Shown here in pieces: positions 23,985 to 35,693 of a DNA stretch of 64,000 bases (positions are counted from its first letter, which is position 1; the number at the start of each line of letters is the position of its first letter). The DNA is from Myotis daubentonii (lineage: Eukaryota > Chordata > Mammalia > Chiroptera > Vespertilionidae), in assembly GCF_963259705.1 (NCBI RefSeq), contig NC_081841.1, positions 86,255,063 to 86,319,062 of the forward strand, in the 5' to 3' direction. Below the pieces are notes generated by a model. The model worked only from the letters and a program-made list of their open reading frames with translations. It searched no databases and had not been told where the DNA came from. Both the position numbers and the translations under genes were made by a program.

Positions 23985-24250
23985 TGGCCCATGAACCAAC
24001 AGCAGTGTGTATGTTTTAGTAGGTCCTAAGAGCTGAGAAAAATAATGGTTCAAGTCTGTGAAAATTATATAGAGTTGAATTTTCAGTCTCCATAAGTAAA
24101 ATTTAATTGGAACACAGCCACATTCATTTGTTTACATATTGTCTATAGCTACTTTCACACTGCAACTGCAGACATGAGTAATTGTAGCAGAGACTCAATG
24201 GTCCACCAAGCCTAAAATGTCTACTGTTTGGGCCTCTCTTTATAAAATTA
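23985..24250 (-). mobile_element. hAT-Charlie-like element, minus strand
   Basis: TTAATTGGAACACAGCCACA, CATTCATTTGTTTACATATT and AGAGACTCAATGGTCCACCA, with flanking GGCCCATGAACC and CCTAAAATGTCTACTGT, match an old mammalian hAT family in reverse. Diverged. Confidence 0.65.
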
Positions 24251-24329
24251 ACTATCCATATTTTAGATGGTTGCCTGAACTTTCTTCCTGGCTTGAACAA
24301 ACCTTATTTTCTTAGAGGAGACAGGAAGA

Positions 24330-24500
24330 GAACTAATACTTATGGAGTACCTATTTATTATATTATCTACTCCTAATAATAACCCTAGTAACACTCCATT
24401 TCATTGATTTAGGAACTGAAGTTCAGAGAGTTTAAGCAATTTAAAAGATGTGTTGGTGGTAGTTTTTGGAGCTAAGTCTCAAATACATGCTATAATGTAT
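24330..24500 (-). mobile_element. MIR-like SINE, minus strand
   Basis: CCATTTCATTGATTTAGGAA, GAAGTTCAGAGAGTTTAAGC and the GGAGCTAAGTCTCAAA end fit a diverged reverse MIR. Confidence 0.55.
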
Positions 24501-24571
24501 TACGTTATTTCCCACTCTCTCCTTTGCCCAAGAAAGTAGATTTGTTATACGAATTGAAAAAATAATTGTGA

Positions 24572-24752
24572 TGCCCAGCTGGCATGGCTCAGTGGTTGAA
24601 CCAGGAAGTCATAGTTTGATTCCCAGTCAGGGCATATGCCTGGGTTGCAGGCTTGATCCCCAGTGTGGGGCATGCAGTAGGCAGCTGATCAATGATTCTC
24701 TCTCATTATTGATGTTCCTATCTTTCTATCCCTTTCCTTTCCTCTCTTAAAT

Positions 24753-24756
<4 letters not shown>
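24572..24756 (+). mobile_element. VES SINE, plus strand
   Basis: GCCCAGCTGGCATGGCTCAG (A box), AGTTTGATTCCCAGTCAGGG (B box) and a TC-rich tail ending CTTAAATCAATATATAT. The tail passes into a (TA)n microsatellite at about 24757-24806. Confidence 0.9.
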
Positions 24757-24806
<50 letters not shown>

Positions 24807-24814
<8 letters not shown>

Positions 24815-25173
24815 GCCTAATATGCAAAGTGTCCCCTCAGGAGTTCAACTGACTGGGAGTTTGATCACTCACTATGACATGCGCTGACCACCAAGGACAG
24901 TACAGAATGAAGGAAGGCCCTGCCAGCAGCTGGCAGCCATTAGAGACCTTACTCATGCACAAATTTTGTGCACTGGGCCTCTAGTGTATATATATATATA
25001 TATATATGCCTAATATGCAAAGTGTCCCCTTGGGAGTTCAACTGACTGGGAGTTCACTCACTATGACATGCTCTGACCACCAAGGACAGTACAGAATGAA
25101 GGAAGACCCTGCCAGCAGCTGGCAGCCATTAGAGACCTTACTCATGCACAAATTTTGTGCACTGGGCCTCTAG
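24807..25173 (+). mobile_element. Tandem pair of ~175-bp Helitrons
   Basis: Two nearly identical short Helitrons (about 24807-24984 and 24998-25173) are separated by a TA run. Each starts GCCTAATATGCAAAGTGTCC, has a weakened CTGACCACCAAGGACAG motif and ends GCACAAATTTTGTGCACTGG then GCCTCTAG. The high identity and the shared TA spacer point to local duplication. Confidence 0.85.
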
Positions 25174-25189
25174 TGTGTATATATATATA

Positions 25190-26144
25190 TAATCTAATAA
25201 AAGACAAACATGCAAATTGACCATACTTTCGCTACACCTTAAGCCATGCCCACCAGCCAATCAGAGTGACGATATGCAAATTAACCCAACCAAGATGGCG
25301 GATGGCAGCCACGGAGTTGAAGCGAGCAGGAGGCTTGGTTGCTCCAGTGATGGAGGAAGCCAAGCTTCCCGGCCGGCTCTGAGCTCCACTGAAGGCAACA
25401 AAGTTTCAATTATAGAAGATAAATAAACCCCAGAATAAAAAAAAAAGAAAAAGGAGAGGCTGGGAGCTTCCTTTGCCCAGGGGTTTGGCCAGCTTGAAAA
25501 CGGCCCTCAGCTCCTCACCCAGATAGGCCAGGCACCCCAGTGGGGAACCCCCACCCTAAAGGGGGTGTGGCCAGCCTGAAAACATCCATCAGCCCCTCAC
25601 CCAGGCTGGCCAGGCACCCCTGAAGGACCCCCAATCTTGTCCAGGACACCCTTCAGGGCAAACCAGCCAGCTCCACCCGTGTACCAGGCCTCTATCCTAT
25701 ATAATAAAAGGGTAATATGCAAACTGACCCTAATAGCAGAATTATTGGGAATGACTGATCACTATGACACACACTGACCACCAGGGGGCAGATGCTCTAT
25801 GCAGGAGCTGTCCCCTGGTGGTCAGTGTGCTCCCACAGGGGGAGCTCTGCTCAGCCACAAGCCAGGCTGATGGCTGCCAGTACAGCGGTGGTGGTAGGAG
25901 CCTCTCCTGCCTCCTCAGCAGCACTAAGGATGTCTGACTGTAGCTTAGGCCTGCTCCCCACTGGCATATGGACACCCCCCAAGGGCTCCTGGGTTGCCAG
26001 AGTGATGTATCACTGCCAGCTTAGGCCCAATTCCCCAGGGAATGGGCCTAAACCAGCAGGTGGTCATCAGACTGCAAGAGAGCACAGGCCAGGCTGAGGG
26101 ACCGCCCCCCCGAGTGCACAAATTTTTGTGCACCGGGCCTCTAG
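25190..26144 (+). mobile_element. Composite Helitron, CTCF-type 3' half
   Basis: The 5' half (25190-25694) starts with TCTAATAAAAGACAAACATG and has ATGCAAAT, a CCAAT box and CCAAGATGGCGGA. It ends in hairpin-less GTACCAGGCCTCTA. The 3' half begins at once (TCCTATATAATAAAAGGG, 25695), bears the convergent CTCF-like pair at 25774-25825, and ends with GCACAAATTTTTGTGCACCG then GGCCTCTAG at 26144. Confidence 0.9.
25774..25825. promoter_or_regulatory. Convergent CTCF-like motif pair
   Basis: CTGACCACCAGGGGGCA and, 18 bases later, TGTCCCCTGGTGGTCAG form a hairpin with one mismatch. Each arm contains a CTCF core. Confidence 0.45.
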
Positions 26145-26158
26145 TGTATATATATATC

Positions 26159-27379
26159 TCCTATCTAATAAAAGAGAAACATGGTAATTAGCCATACCTC
26201 CACTACCCTTCCCATTGGCTAATCAGGGCTATATGCAAATTAACTGCCAGCCAAGATGGTGGCCGGAAGCCAGGCAGCTTGAAGGGAACATGAGGCTTGC
26301 TTGCTTCAGTGACGGAGGAAACCAACGTTCCCTGCCTGCCGCTGCCGGCCTCTGAGCTTGCAGTTTGAAACATTGTTACAAATATAGAAGCTAAACAAAA
26401 CCCCAGAAACCTGCTTTCAGCCAGCTGGGATCTCAGAGCTGGAGTTGAAACAGTGTTTCGATTATAGAACCCAAACAAACCAGATACCTGCTTTCAGCAG
26501 CCAAGGCCTCAGAGCTGGAGCCAAGCCTCAGAGCTAAAGCTGGCAGAGAATAAAAACAAAAAGACACAAAGGAGCGGTTGGGAACTTCAGTCACCCACCA
26601 GCCTGAAAACAGCCCTCAGCCCCTCACCCAGACTGGCCAGGCACCCCAGTGGGGACTCCCACCCTGAAGGATGTGTGACCAGCTGCAAACAGCCATCAGC
26701 CCCTCACCCAGGCTGGCCAGGCACCCAAGCGGGACCCCCACCCTGATCCAGGACACCCTTCAGGGCAAACTAGCCGGCTCCACCCATGCACCAGCCTCTA
26801 TCCTATATAGTAAAAGGGTAATATGCCTCCCAGCACAGGGATCAATGGAGCCGCAAGGCCTCCCGGCACCAGGATCAGCGTGACAGGGGGCAGCATTCAA
26901 ACCCCCTGATCACCCTGCGGCTTTGTGTGTGACAAGGGGCTGGGCCACAACCTCCCTATCCGCCCTGCTTTGTTCATCACAGGGGAAGGCGCCCCCACCC
27001 CCTGATTGGCCCTGCTCTGTGCGTGACAGGGGGTGGCACCACAACCTCCCCATCGACCCTGCCTTGAGTGTGACAGGGGCGGTGCCCCAACCCCCCAATC
27101 GGCCCTACCCTGAGCGTGACTGAGGGTGGCATCACAATCTCCCAATCTGCCCTGCTCTGTGCATGACAGGGGGCAGCACCCCAACTCCCCAATCAACCTG
27201 CTCTGAGCCCGACCAGGGGCTGCACCTAGGGATTGGGCCTGCCCTCTGCCACCCGAGAGCAGGCCTAAGCCAGCAGGTCGTTATCTCCCGAGGGGTCCCA
27301 GACTGTGAGAGGGCACAGGCCGGGCTGAGGGACACCCCTCCCCACTGAGTGCACAAATTTTTGTGCACCGGGCCTCTAG
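26159..27379 (+). mobile_element. Composite Helitron, minisatellite 3' half
   Basis: 5' half 26159-26800 (TCCTATCTAATAAAAGAGAA, a CCATTGGCTAATCAG box, CCAAGATGGTGGCC). The junction is GCCTCTA|TCCTATATAG at 26800/26801. The 3' half is the GC-rich array type (units with CCCTGCTCTGTGCGTGACAG) and ends with the canonical palindrome and CTAG at 27379. Inverted counterpart of the elements at 708-2381 and 29517-31006. Confidence 0.9.
26880..27210. repeat. GC-rich minisatellite inside Helitron
   Basis: About seven units of roughly 45-50 bp with GGGTGGCACCACAACCTCCC and GCCCTGCTCTGTGCGTGACA. It is the reverse complement of the arrays at 880-1735 and 29560-30330. Confidence 0.8.
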
Positions 27380-28711
27380 TCTATATATAAGAATTGTGGG
27401 ATTGTGGGAAGAAAGCAGTTTGGTGAGCAGTTGCTCACTTGGTATTCCACCAAGCTATCTCAGTAAGATTGAACCTGAATTTATGACAGAAAGGTAGCCT
27501 CAGTTACCTTTCATTAGGTTATGGATACTTTCTCTATAGACCTTCTTTCTTCTAAGGATAAAGAATCTTAACAATAAGTTATAAGATCCTTCCCATGCTA
27601 TTTAAATAAATCTTTATGGCATAAAAGAATATGAGCCTTAAACTGTAGTCAATACATCTTCCTGATTTTCCAATATACAATTATAGTAGCTTAATTGAAA
27701 AGTCACACACACTCTCTCTCTTTTTAAATATCTACACATAATATAGCAGCAGCAGCTGCACCAGTAAGAATCTATTGAAACAAATTATATTTGTCATTGA
27801 TTGATCTCTAAAAGCATATTTCCTTTAGAAATCTATCTTTGAAAATTCACTGAAAAATGTATAGTGATTTAACTAAACCAACTTCGATATAGCTTAAACG
27901 TTCATTTTAACTGTCTTTTCAATTGATCTAAATTATCACAGTCAAAGAGACATTCAGAGAAATGAGCTAATACTTAAGATACTAAAAATAAATGTTGGCT
28001 ATGTTGTAACCTATTCATTTTTTTTGAAAGTTGATGTAATCCAAATTTGATTTGGAAGGAATATAATGTTTCTCTGTATTTCTGTCAATAGATTCCTTAT
28101 TCCTACTATGATTTTTCTGAAATTTTTAGGTCAACTTTCTCTTCTATAATTTTTCCACCTCAGAAAACAGAAATGTGCAAGTGCTTACGTGCCCCACCCC
28201 CATCCCATTGTATCATTCCTTAGCAAGCCAACTGTGATGAGAACAGCCTTATTGAGACATGCGCTGTGGTGCATTTGAAAGCTAGGACAAAAGCTGTGAA
28301 TCCAGGGACACTAAAGACATTTACCTCACTGATTTTTAAAAGCATAAAGTTGAAGTCAAGCCTGTTAAAATTATAAAGTTTAAATTTTGTTCTTGAACTT
28401 TACCATGCTTTTATAATTTTATTAAATTGTATAAAATAAAATAATAGAGATAACTAAAAGTAAAAATATGTCCTTGAGTAAAATAATGTTTTCTACTATT
28501 TGACTATGAATTAGAGTGTGGGTCCTCTTCTCATAAAAAAAATCATCAAAGCTGATACCATTACTGATTATTATGACAAACTATAGAAATAAAAGGTTTT
28601 ATTGATTTTTTAAATGACATTGTATTAATGCTCTTTTTTACATGTAGTTGTGGAAAAGATAATGATATTATTATTATCAATCATAGTGCCTGTAAAAAGA
28701 TTGACAGATTT
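27380..28711. other. Unique AT-rich DNA
   Basis: About 1.3 kb with no gene or repeat recognised. It separates two Helitron clusters. Confidence 0.5.
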
Positions 28712-29516
28712 TTATAAGCCTGGTGCATGAAATTCATGCATGGGGGTGGGGAGGTTCCCTCAGCCCAGCCTGCACCCTCTCACATTCCAGGACCCTTTGG
28801 GGGAAGTCCAACTGCAAATTTAGGCCTGACCCTGCAGGTCGGCAGTCAGACATCCCTCTCGCAATATGGGACCGCTGGCTTCTAACTGCTTGCATGCCTG
28901 CATGATTGCCCCTAACCACTCTACTGCCTGCCTCATTGCTCCTAACCACTTGCTTGCCTGATAGCCCCTAACCTCTCGCTTGCCTGCCTGATCACCCATA
29001 ACCACTCACCTGCCTGCCTGATCACCCCTAACTGCTTGCCTACCTGCCTGATTGCTGCCCCTAACCACCTCTGCCTGCCTGCCTCATTGCCCCTAAACAC
29101 CTGCCTGCATGACTGATCACTCCTAACCACTCACCTGCCTGCCTCATTGCCCCTAAACACTCTGCTGCTTACCTGAGCACCCCTAAACATTCTGTCTGCC
29201 TTCCTGATCACCCCAACCACTTGCCTGCCTGCCTGATTGCTGCCCCTAACCACCTCTGCCTGCCTGCCTCATTGCCCCTAAACACCTGCCTGCATGACTG
29301 ATCACTCCTAACCACTCACCTGCCTGCCTCATTGCCCCTAAACACTCTGCTGCTTACCTGAGCACCCCTAAACATTCTGTCTGCCTTCCTGATCACCCCA
29401 ACCACTTGCCTGCCTGCCTGATCACCCTTAACCACTCGCCTGCCTGCCTGATCGCCCTGGTTTCTGGTCGTTCTAGTCATTCCCTGCTTTGGTCACTGGG
29501 TTTTTATTATATAGGA
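28712..29516 (-). mobile_element. Helitron with CCTGCCTGAT minisatellite
   Basis: The 3' end is GCCTGGTGCATGAAATTCATGCATGG with the CTAG degraded. The 5' end (complement of TCCTATATAATAAAAACC) ends at 29516 and abuts the next Helitron. The interior 28870-29460 is a ~30-bp array of CCTGCCTGATTGCCCCTAAC units. Confidence 0.85.
29051..29420. repeat. 185-bp tandem duplication
   Basis: 29051-29235 and 29236-29420 read as identical over all 185 bp on inspection, although the ~30-bp units within each are diverged. The duplication is therefore recent, or an assembly artefact. Confidence 0.85.
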
Positions 29517-31006
29517 TTAGAGGCCCAGTGCACAAAAATTTGTGCACTCGTGGGGGAGGAAGGGACACCACCCCCTGTCATGCACAGAGCAGGGCGGATC
29601 AGGAGGTTGCGATGCCACCCTCAGTCATGCTCAGGGTAGGGCCGATTGGGGGGTTGGGGCAAGGCCCCCTGTCACACTCAAGGCAGGGTCGATGGGGAGG
29701 TTGCGGCGCCACCCCCTGCCACGCACAGAGCAGGGCCCATCAGGAGGTTTGGGGCTCTGTTCCCTGTCACAGAGCAGGGCCAATCAGGGGGTTGGGGTGC
29801 TGCTCCCTGTCACGCACAGAGCAGGGCCCATCAGGGCTTGGGGAGCTCCCCCTTGTCACGCACAGAGCAGGGCTGATCAGGGGGTTGGGGCACCGCCACT
29901 CTCACACTCAGGGCAGGGCCGATGGGGAGGTTATGGCTCTACCCCGTCACACACAGAGCAGGGCCCGTGGGGCAGGGGTTGGAGCGCCGCACCCTGTCAC
30001 ACACAGAGCAGGGCCCGTGGGGCAGGGGTTGGAGCGCCGCACCCTGTCACACACAGAGCAGGGCTGATCAGGGGTTTGGGGCGCCGCACCCTGTCACACA
30101 CAGAGCCGCACGGCGATCAGGGGGTTGGGGAGCTCCCTCCTATCAGGCACAGAGCAGGGCTGATCAGGGGGTTTGGGCGCCTTCCCCTGTCATGAACACA
30201 GCAGGGCGGATAGGGAGGTTGTGGCCCCACCCCCTGTCACACACAGAGCTGCAGGGTGATCAGGGGGTTTGGGCACTGCCCCCTGTCACGCTGATCCCGG
30301 TGCCGGGAGGCCTCTCAGCTCCGCTGATCCCTGTGCTGGGAGGCATATTACCCTTTTACTAAATAGGATCGAGGCATGGTGCACAGGTGGTGGCCGGTTG
30401 GTTTGCCCTGAAGGGTGTCCTGGATCAGGGTGGGGGTCCCCGCCGGGGTTCCTGGCCAACCTGGGTGAGGGGATGATGGCTGTTTGCAGCTGGTCACACA
30501 CCCTTCATGGTGGGGGTCCCCACTGGGGTGTCTGGCCAGTCTGGGTGAGGGTCTGAGGGCTGTTTTCAGGCTGGTGGGTGACTGAAGTTCCCAACCGCTC
30601 CTTTGTGTCTTTTTGTTTTTATTCTCAGCTTTAGCTCTGAGGCTTGGCTCCAGCTCTGAGGCCTTGGCTGCTGAAAGCAGGTATCTGGTTTGTTTGGGTT
30701 CTATAATCGAAACACTATCAATTCCAGCTCTGAGATCCCGGCTGGCTAAAAGCAGGTTTCTGGGGTTTTGTTTAGCTTCTATATTTGTAACAATGTTTCA
30801 AACTGCAGGCTCAGAGGCCTGCAGCAGCAGGCGGGGAACGTTGGTTTCCTCCGTCACTGAAGCAAGCAAGCCTCATGTTCGTTTCAAGCTGCCTGGCTTC
30901 CGGCCGCCATCTTGGCTGGCAGTTAATTTGCATATAGCCCTGATTAGCCAATGGGAAGGGTAGCGGACATATGCTAATTACCATGTTTCTCTTTTTTTAG
31001 ATAGGA
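29517..31006 (-). mobile_element. Composite Helitron, minus strand
   Basis: The 3' half (29517-30368) starts TTAGAGGCCCAGTGCACAAA and is mostly a GC-rich array. The junction with the 5' half is at 30368/30370 (CTCGA|TCCTATTTAG on the minus strand). The 5' half ends at 31006 and has GCCGCCATCTTGG (YY1-like, 30903-30915), a CCAAT box and an octamer. It is collinear with 708-2381. Confidence 0.9.
29560..30330. repeat. GC-rich minisatellite inside Helitron
   Basis: About 14 units of 45-55 bp with CACACACAGAGCAGGGC. Two adjacent 50-bp units near 29958-30057 appear identical. The overlapping long open frames come from the repeat. Confidence 0.85.
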
Positions 31007-31307
31007 TACTAATAAAAGGAGTGGGTGGCAGACCTCTTTGGAAGACTCAAATAGTTAAACCTCTCCCCACTCTCACCTTTCAGGAGTACGGCTGACATTT
31101 ATACAGAATAGAATTGTCCTCTACTGGCTAACATGTATGGGCACAGGTATGTCTGCTGGGGTTAGGCTTGTCTAGTGGTTTTCAGGGTCTGGAGTAGTGA
31201 AGAAACAGCATCTATGATAGGTTAGACTCATTTAGAGTCTTGGGATGGTGGACAGCTTAAGCTAAAGAGAATGGAGTTGTCCAATCTCTTTGTTGGTTGG
31301 TTCTGAT
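31007..31307. other. Unique DNA between Helitron and HAL1
   Basis: Nothing recognised. Confidence 0.45.
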
Positions 31308-33725
31308 ATAATAAACTTTTTTTTTTTCAACATTATGATTTTTATTTTTTTTAGGTCTATTTTTTTAAATTAAATCTTTATTGTTCAGATTATTACAGTT
31401 GTTCCTCTTTTTCCCCCCCTGTAGCTCCCCTCTACCTGGTTCCCACTCCACCCTCTGCCCTTACTCCCCCGCACCACTGTCCTCATCCATAGTTGTACGA
31501 TTTTTGTTCAGTCTCTTCCTGCACTCCCCACATCTCTTCCCCCCCGAGAATTGTCAGTCCACTCCCTTTCTATGCCCCTAATTCTATTATATTCACTAGT
31601 TTATTCTGTTTATCAGATTTTTTATTCACTTGATTTTTAGATTCACTTGTTGATAGATGTGTATTTGTTGTTCATAATTTTTATCTTTATCTTTTTCTTC
31701 TTCTTCCTCTTCTTAAAGAATATCTTTCAGCATTTCATATAATACTGGTTTGGTGGTGATGAACTCCTTTAGCTTTTCCTTATCTGTGAAGCTCTTTATC
31801 TGGCCCTGAATTCTGAATCATAGCTTTGCTGGGAAAAGTAATCTTGGTTGTAGGTTCTTGCTATTCATCACTTTGAGTATTTCTTGCCACTCCCTTTTGG
31901 CCTACATAGCTTCTGTTGAGAAATCAGCTGACAATCATATGGGTACTCCCTTGTAGGTAATTAACTGTTTTTCTCTTGCTGCTTTTAAGATTCTCTCTTT
32001 GTCTTTTGCTCTTGGCATTTTAATTATGATGTGTCTTGGTGTGGTCCTCTTCGGATTCCTTTTGTTTGGGGTTCTCTGTGCTTCCTGGACTTGTAAGTCT
32101 ATTTCTTTCACCAGGTAGGGGAAGTTTTCTGCCATTATATTTTCAAATAGGTTTTCAATATCTTGCTCTCTCTCTCCTTCTGGCACCCCCATAATTCGGA
32201 TGTTGGTACACTTGAAGTTTTCCCAGGGGCTCCTTACACTATCTTCATATTTTTGGATTCTTTTTTTCTTTTTGTTTTTCCATTTGGGTGTTTTTTGCTT
32301 CTTCGTATTTCAAATCTTTGACTTGATTCTTGTGATCTTCTAGTCTGCTGTTGGATCTCTGTATATTATTCTTTATTTCAATCAGTGTATGCTTAATTTC
32401 AGGTTGGTCCTTTTTCATATCTTTGAGGGTCTCGCTAGATTTATTGAGGGTCTCACTAAATTTATCGGTGGTTTCTAGAAAATTGTTGAAAAACTTTATA
32501 ACCGTGGTTTTGAACTCTATATCCAATAGTTTGCTTTCCTTCATTTCTGTCATCTTTCACCTGTTTCATTGTCTCCGCATTTTTTATGCTTCCCTGTGTT
32601 GGTAGAGTGGCTTTGTGTGCTAGGTGTCCTATGGGCCCAGTGGCTCAGCCTCCCCAATTACCTGAGGTGGACACTCTTGGTGCACCCCTTTGTGGGCTTT
32701 GTGCACAGTCTTGTTGTAGTTAAGCCTTGATTGTTGTTGGTATCAGTGGGAGGAATTAACCTCCAGGCCAATTGGCTGTGAGAATCAGCTGTGTCTACAG
32801 TGGGAGAACTTCTGTGCTGGAGACACCCTTCTGGGGCAAGACTTGCTTCAGTGGGGCTTTAGTGCTCTCTGAGTCTGCCCCCAGAGTGTGTCCCTTATGG
32901 ATCTGAGGAGTTGTAACCTGGATGGTCCCACTCTGACCACTGGGTACACTGGCTCTTGGATCTCTAAGGAGGTGCTAATTTAGTCTCTTCCTGAGGCTAC
33001 CCAGCAGGATCTATGGAGAGACCTGCAGATTCCTCTTCTTTGTTTGGGGTTTGTAGGTGCCCAGATGAGGCCCAGCTGTGAAGCAATGCAAGCTGCTGTG
33101 GGGCCTTGGGCCTTCTTTTGGAAGTTCTGGGTCACTCTGACCCAGCTGCAGTTTGTTAGGTAATTTTAGATTGCAAAGGGCCAGGTCATTCATATGCAAA
33201 AGCATGTGCACACAGCTTGGGTGGGGCGGGATCTCAGGGAATCAACAGGGCAGAGCAAACAGCTATGGCTGATCCTCAGCCCTGCCCTAAGAGGCCCCGG
33301 GTCTCATTGTCCCTGTCATCGCTGCAAGCACCTCTGCGAGAAAGCTGCCCACGAGTTCCTCCTGCTGCCAGACAGTCAAGTTTCTCCCCTTATGAGTCTT
33401 GGGTCTCCAGAGACTCACCCAGAACTGGAGTTCAGAGCAGTCAAGAGCTTGAGACTCCCTCCCAATTGAAAAAGACAACCTAGTCCTCAGTTGCCAGCCT
33501 CCGTACCTCTGTATTTTCTTTCTGCACTCCTCTGAGTCTCAGTGTGCTTTTCTCTTTCCTCCTAGTTGTAGAATTTCCACTCAGCCAGCCTTCCTGTGGT
33601 TCTGGATGATGTCCATTTTGTCTTTTAGTTGTAGTTTTGAAGTGGTTTTGCGAGGCAGCAATTTCAGGTGCTTACCTATGCCGCCATTTTGGTCTCTCTA
33701 GTTAGGTCTGCATAATAAACTTTTT
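31308..33725 (-). mobile_element. HAL1 (half-L1) retrotransposon with TSDs
   Basis: A 14-bp duplication, ATAATAAACTTTTT, occurs at 31308-31321 and 33712-33725 and brackets the element. On the minus strand the order is a 5'UTR (about 33711-32600) starting near CCAAAATGGCGGCA, an ORF1-like region (about 32556-31710), a short 3'UTR and a poly(A) tail beside the left duplication. No ORF2 is present. L1 derivatives with ORF1 only are known as HAL1. Apparently full length at about 2.4 kb. Confidence 0.82.
31710..32556 (-). pseudogene. HAL1 ORF1 remnant
   Basis: L1 ORF1p-like RNA-binding protein region, broken by frameshifts. The upstream open part (32245-32553) is a Lys/Glu-rich coiled coil (LLDIEFKTTVIKFFNNFLET, KFSETLNKSSETLKDMKK). 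The downstream part (31935-32192) begins GVPEGEREQDIENLF and includes TPRHIIIKM and KDKERILKAAREK, the RRM/C-terminal-domain hallmarks. The C-terminal region continues to about 31710. Several indels prevent a single frame. Confidence 0.8.
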
Positions 33726-33761
33726 AAATTTCTTTATATTGTGTCTCTTTCTCAGCACTTA

Positions 33762-34227
33762 TCCTATCTAATAGAATAGTAATATGCAAATTAACCATCA
33801 CTTCACAATAAAGATGGCAGTGCCCACAGCCAATAAGGAGGGAATATGCAAACTGATGTGACAGGTGGAGAGTGGGCAGGAAGGCTTGGCTTCCTGGGTT
33901 GCCCTGGTGACCCGGGATGCCAAGCCTGGCCGGAAAGTGGGAGAGTGGGTGGCCCAGGAAAGCTTGGCTTCCCCAGGCCACCCCAGCAACTAAGGAATGG
34001 GGCTAGGGGTGATCAGGCCAGGAGGGGAGGGCAGTTGGGGGCAATCAGGCCAGCAAGGTGGGGAAGTTGGGGGGTGAAAAGACCAGTTGGGGGCCGTTGG
34101 GGGCGAGCAGGCTGGCAGGCAGGTCAGCAGTTAGGAGTCAGCAGTCCCAGATTCCGAGAGAGTTCAGGCTGGGTTGAGGGACACCCCCCCCCCACCCCTG
34201 TACGAATTTTGTGCAGTGGGCCACTAG
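33762..34227 (+). mobile_element. Helitron, plus strand
   Basis: TCCTATCTAATAGAATAGTA with ATGCAAATTAACC at the 5' end and CGAATTTTGTGCAGTGGGCC then ACTAG at the 3' end. The interior has AAAGATGGCAGTGCCCACAG and a GC-rich part with GGGGGCAATCAGGCCAG repeats. Same subfamily as 53606-54339. Confidence 0.88.
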
Positions 34228-35690
34228 TATTAAAATAAGAATATGCATGACAAAAGACACATGTACTTATCACTGTGTGTTGCTCTAGATGATGGTATGT
34301 TCTCACACTGTAGAGTTTTATGATCTAATAGCATTGTGTAAAATCCAATGAGGGAACATTTTAGGAAAGTATATCTTCATATTACAATGGTTTTATGAAC
34401 TCATTTTTAGATTCTATACTCACAAAATTATCTTACATTTATATTTGTTTCTTTACCTTGATAAGCACCACAGCAATGGTGGTAAAGTCTTTAAAATGCT
34501 TTTGTTTCTGATTTAATTTTTTAAAAATTACTTTTGCATGTTCTTTAAAAAGTTAAATAGGTCTAAAAGACATGCTATACCTGCTCCCTTTTCTGGTTCC
34601 TCTGCTCCCCACCACCATTTAATTTTTACATGCCAGAAATAGCATTCTTAAATGAACATGTTTTTGTTTTTCAGTTGTAGGCAATTCTCAATATGAAGGA
34701 TAAGATTAGGTTTCTTTCATCCCCAAGGCACTTCCAAATGCCACCCCCACCCTCCATCTCCCAAAACACACATTCTACATTTCTTCCTTTCCTTGCAATA
34801 TGGCTAGCCTTTAGTGTTTATATTATTATTGCTGCATAAACACTTTTACAGGTGAGCCATCTTTTATATTATGATGACATTTCTCTCTGGTAAACTTTAT
34901 TATCTGTGGATTTAGTAATTGTCTCATTTCCAAGTGTTTACTTTTCCTTGTATCTCTTACCTAATGACCTCTAAGTCATTCAAGCTAATAAACAGACACT
35001 TATTTTGTCAATGCATTCTTCTTAGTCTCATGATCTTGAAGCCTTCTGTTCTCCTGCTCAAATCATATTGGAGAATGTCTAAGTCTGCTACCAAACTGCC
35101 ATCCTGGGCCATTTCTCCATCACCATTGATATTCTAATTGCCTCTTTTCTTATTCTATCCCATTTCCTTGACCCCACATCCTTCTTATACTTGGTTCACA
35201 TTCTGAGTTTACATCTGGACATAAAGCAATAAAATCAGCCAAAATAATATTGATTCAAGTTTTGAGATATTTTAAATGTTTAATAACCCTGACTGTATGT
35301 ATCATGATCAAGTTAATTAAAAAAATTAAAATCAGTCTTTAAGATGATTACTGACCCCACATACTTTGATTTGTTTAATGTGAGTTACCCATACACTGCA
35401 GATTATATTTCTTATACTTTGTTGATTCCAGGTTAATGGAAAAAATTGTCCCCCCCACCCCCTGCCACACACACATACATCTTTACCTTGCAATTCAACT
35501 TGTAAATTTCCTTATATTTTTTTTAGTGATACTAGCTACAACTCACATAATACTAAGGATACAGAGTTCTTTTCCTTGTTTCTTAATAATAAAAGTATAA
35601 AAGGAAGCCCACCCTAGACACTTACATGATTTTTATTTTTTCTTTTCTTCATATCTTCAAGTAGCTGCCAAATTTTGGATCTTCTTTCTT
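34228..35690. other. Unique DNA, nothing recognised
   Basis: About 1.5 kb, AT-rich. The open frame at 34919-35137 is unassigned. Confidence 0.45.
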
Positions 35691-35693
35691 TTG

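Noticed and set aside
28870..30362. Minisatellite ORFs up to 217 codons
   Set aside because: Same explanation as at 874-1934: a stop-poor repeat inside Helitrons.
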